Of a stretch of 41,056 nt of DNA, positions 38,094-41,056 are shown piece by piece. Location of the stretch: positions 1 through 41,056 of the forward strand of contig JBBIRM010000010.1 of NCBI GenBank assembly GCA_037441765.1. Reading direction: 5' to 3'. The stretch is from JBBIRM01 sp037441765. Its GTDB lineage: Bacteria > Desulfobacterota > BSN033 > UBA1163. The first letter of the stretch is position 1, and the number at the start of each line of letters is the position of its first letter. The notes beneath the pieces were generated by a model. It searched no databases, had not been told where the DNA came from, and saw only the letters and a list, made by a program, of their open reading frames with translations. A program made the position numbers and the translations under genes.

Positions 38094-39980
38094 TCATTCG
38101 ATGGCTCCAAATTTACAGGCCTGGATGCAGGAACGACAACGAATACACTTATCCAGATTGATCACTGCTGGTGATTTTTTCTCCCAGGTGATGGCTTCCA
38201 TCGGACAGGCCTTCTTGCAAAGTCCGCACATTTTACACTTCTCAGGATTAACCCTGAATTGAATTAGACTGACACAGACCAGAGCAGGGCACTGCTTCTC
38301 TTGAATATGGGCTTCATATTCATTCCGGAAATAGCGAATGGTGGAGAGCACAGGGTTGGGCGCTGTCTTTCCAAGTCCGCAGTGGGAGGTATCCTTAATA
38401 TGTTGTCCTAACCTTTCCAAACGCTCAATATCCTCAATTTCACCCACACCCATTACAATTCGATTCAAGATGTTTAGCATCACCTTCATTCCAACTCTAC
38501 AGGGAACGCACTTGCCACAGGATTCGTCCACAGAAAAATCAGTGAAGAAACGTGCTGTATCCACCATGCAGGTGGAATCATCCATTACCACAAGACCACC
38601 AGAGCCCATCATCGCCCCTGCTTCATCGAGGGAATCAAAATCGACCTCTGTATCAAGAAGTGAGGCAGGTAGGCATGCTCCAGAAGGCCCTCCGATCTGA
38701 ATGGCCTTAAATTCTCTTTTATCAGGGATCCCACCACCAATGTCATATACAATCATCCGAAGGGTTGTTCCCATCGGAACTTCAACAAGACCAACATTAT
38801 TGACCCTGCCGGCAAGGGCAAAGACCTTTGTCCCTTTGGATCCATTTGTTCCAATAGATGAAAACCATTTCCCTCCATTAAGGATGATCAATGGTATGTT
38901 GGCGAATGTCTCAACGTTGTTTAGCACCGTAGGTTGACCCCAAAGCCCAGACTCTGTAGAACGAGGCGGTTTAATCCTTGGCATCCCACGTTTCCCTTCG
39001 AGGGAATACATCAGTGCAGTCGATTCCCCACAGACAAATGCTCCTGCTCCTGGGTAGATTTCAATATCGAAATCGAAGCCAGAACTTAGGATATTTTTTC
39101 CTAAAAGCCCATAGTTTCTTGCCTGTTCAATAGCGATATTAAGCCTATGAATGGCCAGAGGATATTCTGCCCTCACATAGATATAGCCCTGATGTGAATC
39201 AATAGCATACCCACAGATGATCATTCCTTCCAAAACCGAATGGGGGTCAGATTCCAATATGGAACGGTCCATAAATGCGCCAGGGTCTCCTTCATCCCCA
39301 TTGCAGATGACATATTTGGGAAAAGAGTTGTAGCGACGCCCTTCTTCCCATTTTTTCCCGGTTGGGAATCCCGCTCCACCCCTACCTCTTAAACCGGATA
39401 TCTTCACCTCCTCAATCACTTCTTCAGGATTCATCGAGGTAAGGACCTTAGCCAGGGCAGAATAAGCCCCTCTTGCAATGGCCTCTTCTATCTTTTCTGC
39501 ATCAATAATACCTTTATTCCTTAGGGCCCAGAGGATCTGATGTTTAAAAAAAGGAATCTCATCAATTTTTGGTATTTCTTTTAAATCGGTGGGCAGTGGG
39601 GTTTCCCCTTCAAGATCAATTCCTAAGGCATAAGGTTTAACAATCTCTCCATTTAGGATATGACGATCAAAGATCACCTTAATCTTCTCTTCGTTCAGAT
39701 CACAATATTTCACTGGAGGAAGCCCACGATATTCAACAGTAACCATGGGCTCCCGACAACATAGACCTGCACAACCAGACCGGACGATTTTAATATCCCT
39801 CAACCCTCTGTTTTCTATCTCTTTTGAAATTATGATATCGAGTTTCTTTGCTCCTGCAGCGATACCGCAGGTGCCCATATGGAGGTTAATCTTAACTCGT
39901 TTTTCTCCTTTTTTAATTGATAAATCAAGGGATGCCCTTTCTTTAATCTTTTCTAATTCTTCTTTTCTTAATATTTGCAT
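38094..39980 (-). CDS. NuoF-like NADH-binding flavoprotein subunit
   Basis: A 628-residue fusion as in HydB/HndC-type subunits. Residues 30-110 are a thioredoxin-like [2Fe-2S] domain (Cys 38, 70, 74, 75 region; GCAGLCCREP). The middle is the NADH/FMN domain, with the glycine-rich GLRGRGGAGFPTGKKWE (196-212), then the SLBB fold and a 4Fe-4S site (DESCGKCVPCRVGM). The end holds two ferredoxin clusters (CKMCGLCKKACP, CIRCRSCIQACK). It should exchange electrons with NAD(H). It lies three bases from the NuoE-like gene and 69 from the NuoG-like gene. Confidence 0.92.
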   Translation of the reverse strand: MQILRKEELEKIKERASLDLSIKKGEKRVKINLHMGTCGIAAGAKKLDIIISKEIENRGLRDIKIVRSGCAGLCCREPMVTVEYRGLPPVKYCDLNEEKIKVIFDRHILNGEIVKPYALGIDLEGETPLPTDLKEIPKIDEIPFFKHQILWALRNKGIIDAEKIEEAIARGAYSALAKVLTSMNPEEVIEEVKISGLRGRGGAGFPTGKKWEEGRRYNSFPKYVICNGDEGDPGAFMDRSILESDPHSVLEGMIICGYAIDSHQGYIYVRAEYPLAIHRLNIAIEQARNYGLLGKNILSSGFDFDIEIYPGAGAFVCGESTALMYSLEGKRGMPRIKPPRSTESGLWGQPTVLNNVETFANIPLIILNGGKWFSSIGTNGSKGTKVFALAGRVNNVGLVEVPMGTTLRMIVYDIGGGIPDKREFKAIQIGGPSGACLPASLLDTEVDFDSLDEAGAMMGSGGLVVMDDSTCMVDTARFFTDFSVDESCGKCVPCRVGMKVMLNILNRIVMGVGEIEDIERLERLGQHIKDTSHCGLGKTAPNPVLSTIRYFRNEYEAHIQEKQCPALVCVSLIQFRVNPEKCKMCGLCKKACPMEAITWEKKSPAVINLDKCIRCRSCIQACKFGAIE

Positions 39981-39983
39981 GGT

Positions 39984-40463
39984 TCACTCATAAGATCTGA
40001 CAGTATTGATGGCATCGGATGGGTCAACCAATGCATGGGTATTGTTATCTATCATTATGGCAGGTGCCAGACTACAGCATCCAAGGCATCGAACTGCCTC
40101 TAAGGAAAATTTCCTATCTTTTGTTATCCCTCTGATTTCGATACCAAGCTCTCTTTGAAAATTCTCCAAGATAAATTTTGCTCCCTTAACATAACAGGCG
40201 GTGCCCATGCAGACCCTGATGATGTGTTTTCCTCTCGGAATGGTTGTGAAGAAGGCATAGAAAGAGACGACCCCATATACCTGTGCGGGAGGGAGGTTAA
40301 GCCCCTCTGCAATACGACGTTGGACTTTCTGAGGAAGATAGCCACAGATGTCTTGAGTCTCTTTTAACACAGGGATGAGGGCTCCATGCCTTCCTTTATA
40401 GCGGGAAATGACCTGCTCAATCTTCTCCCATTCCTCTTTTGAAATAGTATCAACCCATCTCAT
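39984..40463 (-). CDS. NuoE-like [2Fe-2S] subunit
   Basis: A thioredoxin-fold [2Fe-2S] protein that pairs with NuoF-type subunits. From the ATG at 40463 it has about 159 residues; a TTG at 40508 with a poorly spaced AAGGG would add 15. Helical N-terminus (LKETQDICGYLP), then VYGVVSFYAFF. The cluster ligands are C-x4-C (CMGTAC) and C-x3-C (CLGCC), normal for the family. It starts the Nuo-like set, 13 or more bases after the HdrD-like gene. Confidence 0.9.
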   Translation of the reverse strand: MRWVDTISKEEWEKIEQVISRYKGRHGALIPVLKETQDICGYLPQKVQRRIAEGLNLPPAQVYGVVSFYAFFTTIPRGKHIIRVCMGTACYVKGAKFILENFQRELGIEIRGITKDRKFSLEAVRCLGCCSLAPAIMIDNNTHALVDPSDAINTVRSYE

Positions 40464-40521
40464 ATTTTTCTTATTCCCATCTTGCCAAAAGAATTCAGAA
40501 TTGGCCAAAACCCTTCATTTT

Positions 40522-41056
40522 CTATTCAATGGCTTCTGCCATCAACTCCACGATGTCCATCACTTTGATCTTTTCTTCGTTTCCTGAGGTCTTTACAGCA
40601 TCCTCGAGAGTGAGTATACATAATGGGCAGGCAGTGACTAAAATCTCTGCTCCCAATTCCACTGCATCTTGAACCCGAATTTCAGCCAGTCGTTGACCCA
40701 TTTCCGATGATGCCTCCGCCCACATCCTTCCCCCTCCTCCTTCACAGCATAGGCTCCTTTCTCGGGATCGATCAAGTTCCCTGAAGGTTACTCCAGGGAT
40801 GGACTGGAGCAAGAGTCGAGGTTCATCAAAGATACTATTCTGTTTCCCCAAAAAACATGGATCATGATAGGTGACTATTTTCTTGATCTCTTTAGAGAAA
40901 GAGATTTTCCCTTCTTCCAACTGCTTGGAGAGGAGTTGGGTAGTATGAAGGACATTAAATTTACCCTGAGGATACTCATTTTTAAAGACATTAAAACCAT
41001 GAGGACAGGAGGTAAAGATCTGTTCAACCCCATAATTTTCAAAATTTTGGACATTT
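40522..41056 (-). CDS. HdrD/CCG-domain iron-sulfur protein, partial (5' end outside window)
   Basis: Only the C-terminal part lies in the window: the frame stays open from 40524 to the right edge, 177 codons. It shows two marks of the CCG cysteine-rich family (HdrB/HdrD, GlpC): TSCPHGFNVF at the first domain's end, and a full second motif, C-x35-CC-x38-C-x2-C (HDPCFLGK, SLCCEGGGGRMW, TACPLC). Such domains hold a non-cubane [4Fe-4S] cluster that reduces disulfides or passes electrons. With the hdrA genes downstream and the Nuo-like genes next to it, it likely forms part of one redox complex. The ATG inside at about 40920 is not the real start. Confidence 0.88.
   Translation of the reverse strand, partial: NVQNFENYGVEQIFTSCPHGFNVFKNEYPQGKFNVLHTTQLLSKQLEEGKISFSKEIKKIVTYHDPCFLGKQNSIFDEPRLLLQSIPGVTFRELDRSRERSLCCEGGGGRMWAEASSEMGQRLAEIRVQDAVELGAEILVTACPLCILTLEDAVKTSGNEEKIKVMDIVELMAEAIE

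Overview
The window looks like a chromosomal segment of an anaerobic, AT-leaning bacterium of the Desulfobacterota (former Deltaproteobacteria) type. This rests on gene content: HdrA/HdrD-like proteins, Nuo/Fdh-like subunits, ETF with acyl-CoA dehydrogenases, split B12-dependent acyl-CoA mutases, corrinoid methyltransferases, TRAP and Liv transporters and a DUF169 protein. The taxonomic call is an inference. No rRNA, tRNA, CRISPR array or phage genes were seen.

Layout. 1-3118 (+) is a TRAP transporter operon (dctP, terminator/attenuator, dctQ, dctM). 3241-4042 (+) holds two small genes, a Cys-rich SAP-like protein and a secreted W-P-G-H-W repeat protein, separated by a 223-bp MITE-like element. 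4039-7288 (-) is a corrinoid methyl-transfer operon: corrinoid protein, UroD-fold methyltransferase, MtrH-like pterin methyltransferase, and a Rossmann protein with a Cys cluster. 7464-12192 (-) is a complete branched-chain amino-acid-type ABC importer (livHMGFK), divergent from a LuxR-type regulator (12329-13438, +) that appears to be leaderless.

From 13445 to the right edge everything is on the minus strand. Reading in the direction of transcription, from the right edge leftwards: an HdrD-like protein (cut by the edge), NuoE-, NuoG/FdhA- and NuoF-like subunits, EtfBA, an acyl-CoA dehydrogenase, an HdrA protein with an internal GltD-like domain, a second MITE copy, a classical HdrA, a cobalamin adenosyltransferase, an isobutyryl-CoA-mutase-like pair, two cysteine-less thiolase-like proteins with two DUF35 proteins, another acyl-CoA dehydrogenase, MeaB, a frameshifted biotin-type carboxyltransferase, a methylmalonyl-CoA mutase pair, an inserted four-helix-bundle element, methylmalonyl-CoA epimerase and a DUF169 protein.

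How it fits together (inference): acyl-CoA dehydrogenases feed ETF; electrons pass through an Hdr/Nuo-like iron-sulfur flavoprotein assembly, possibly by electron bifurcation or confurcation. The mutases, aldolase/thiolase-like proteins, carboxyltransferase and epimerase point to breakdown of methyl-branched acyl-CoAs to propionyl-CoA and on to succinyl-CoA. The cobalamin adenosyltransferase and MeaB keep the mutases supplied and repaired. The most unusual items are the HdrA/GltD nested fusion that lacks the NAD(P)H domain, the paired Cys-less thiolase/DUF35 proteins beside an ICM-like mutase with an odd active-site residue, the MITE pair, the four-helix-bundle insertion, and the 8-base deletion in the carboxyltransferase.
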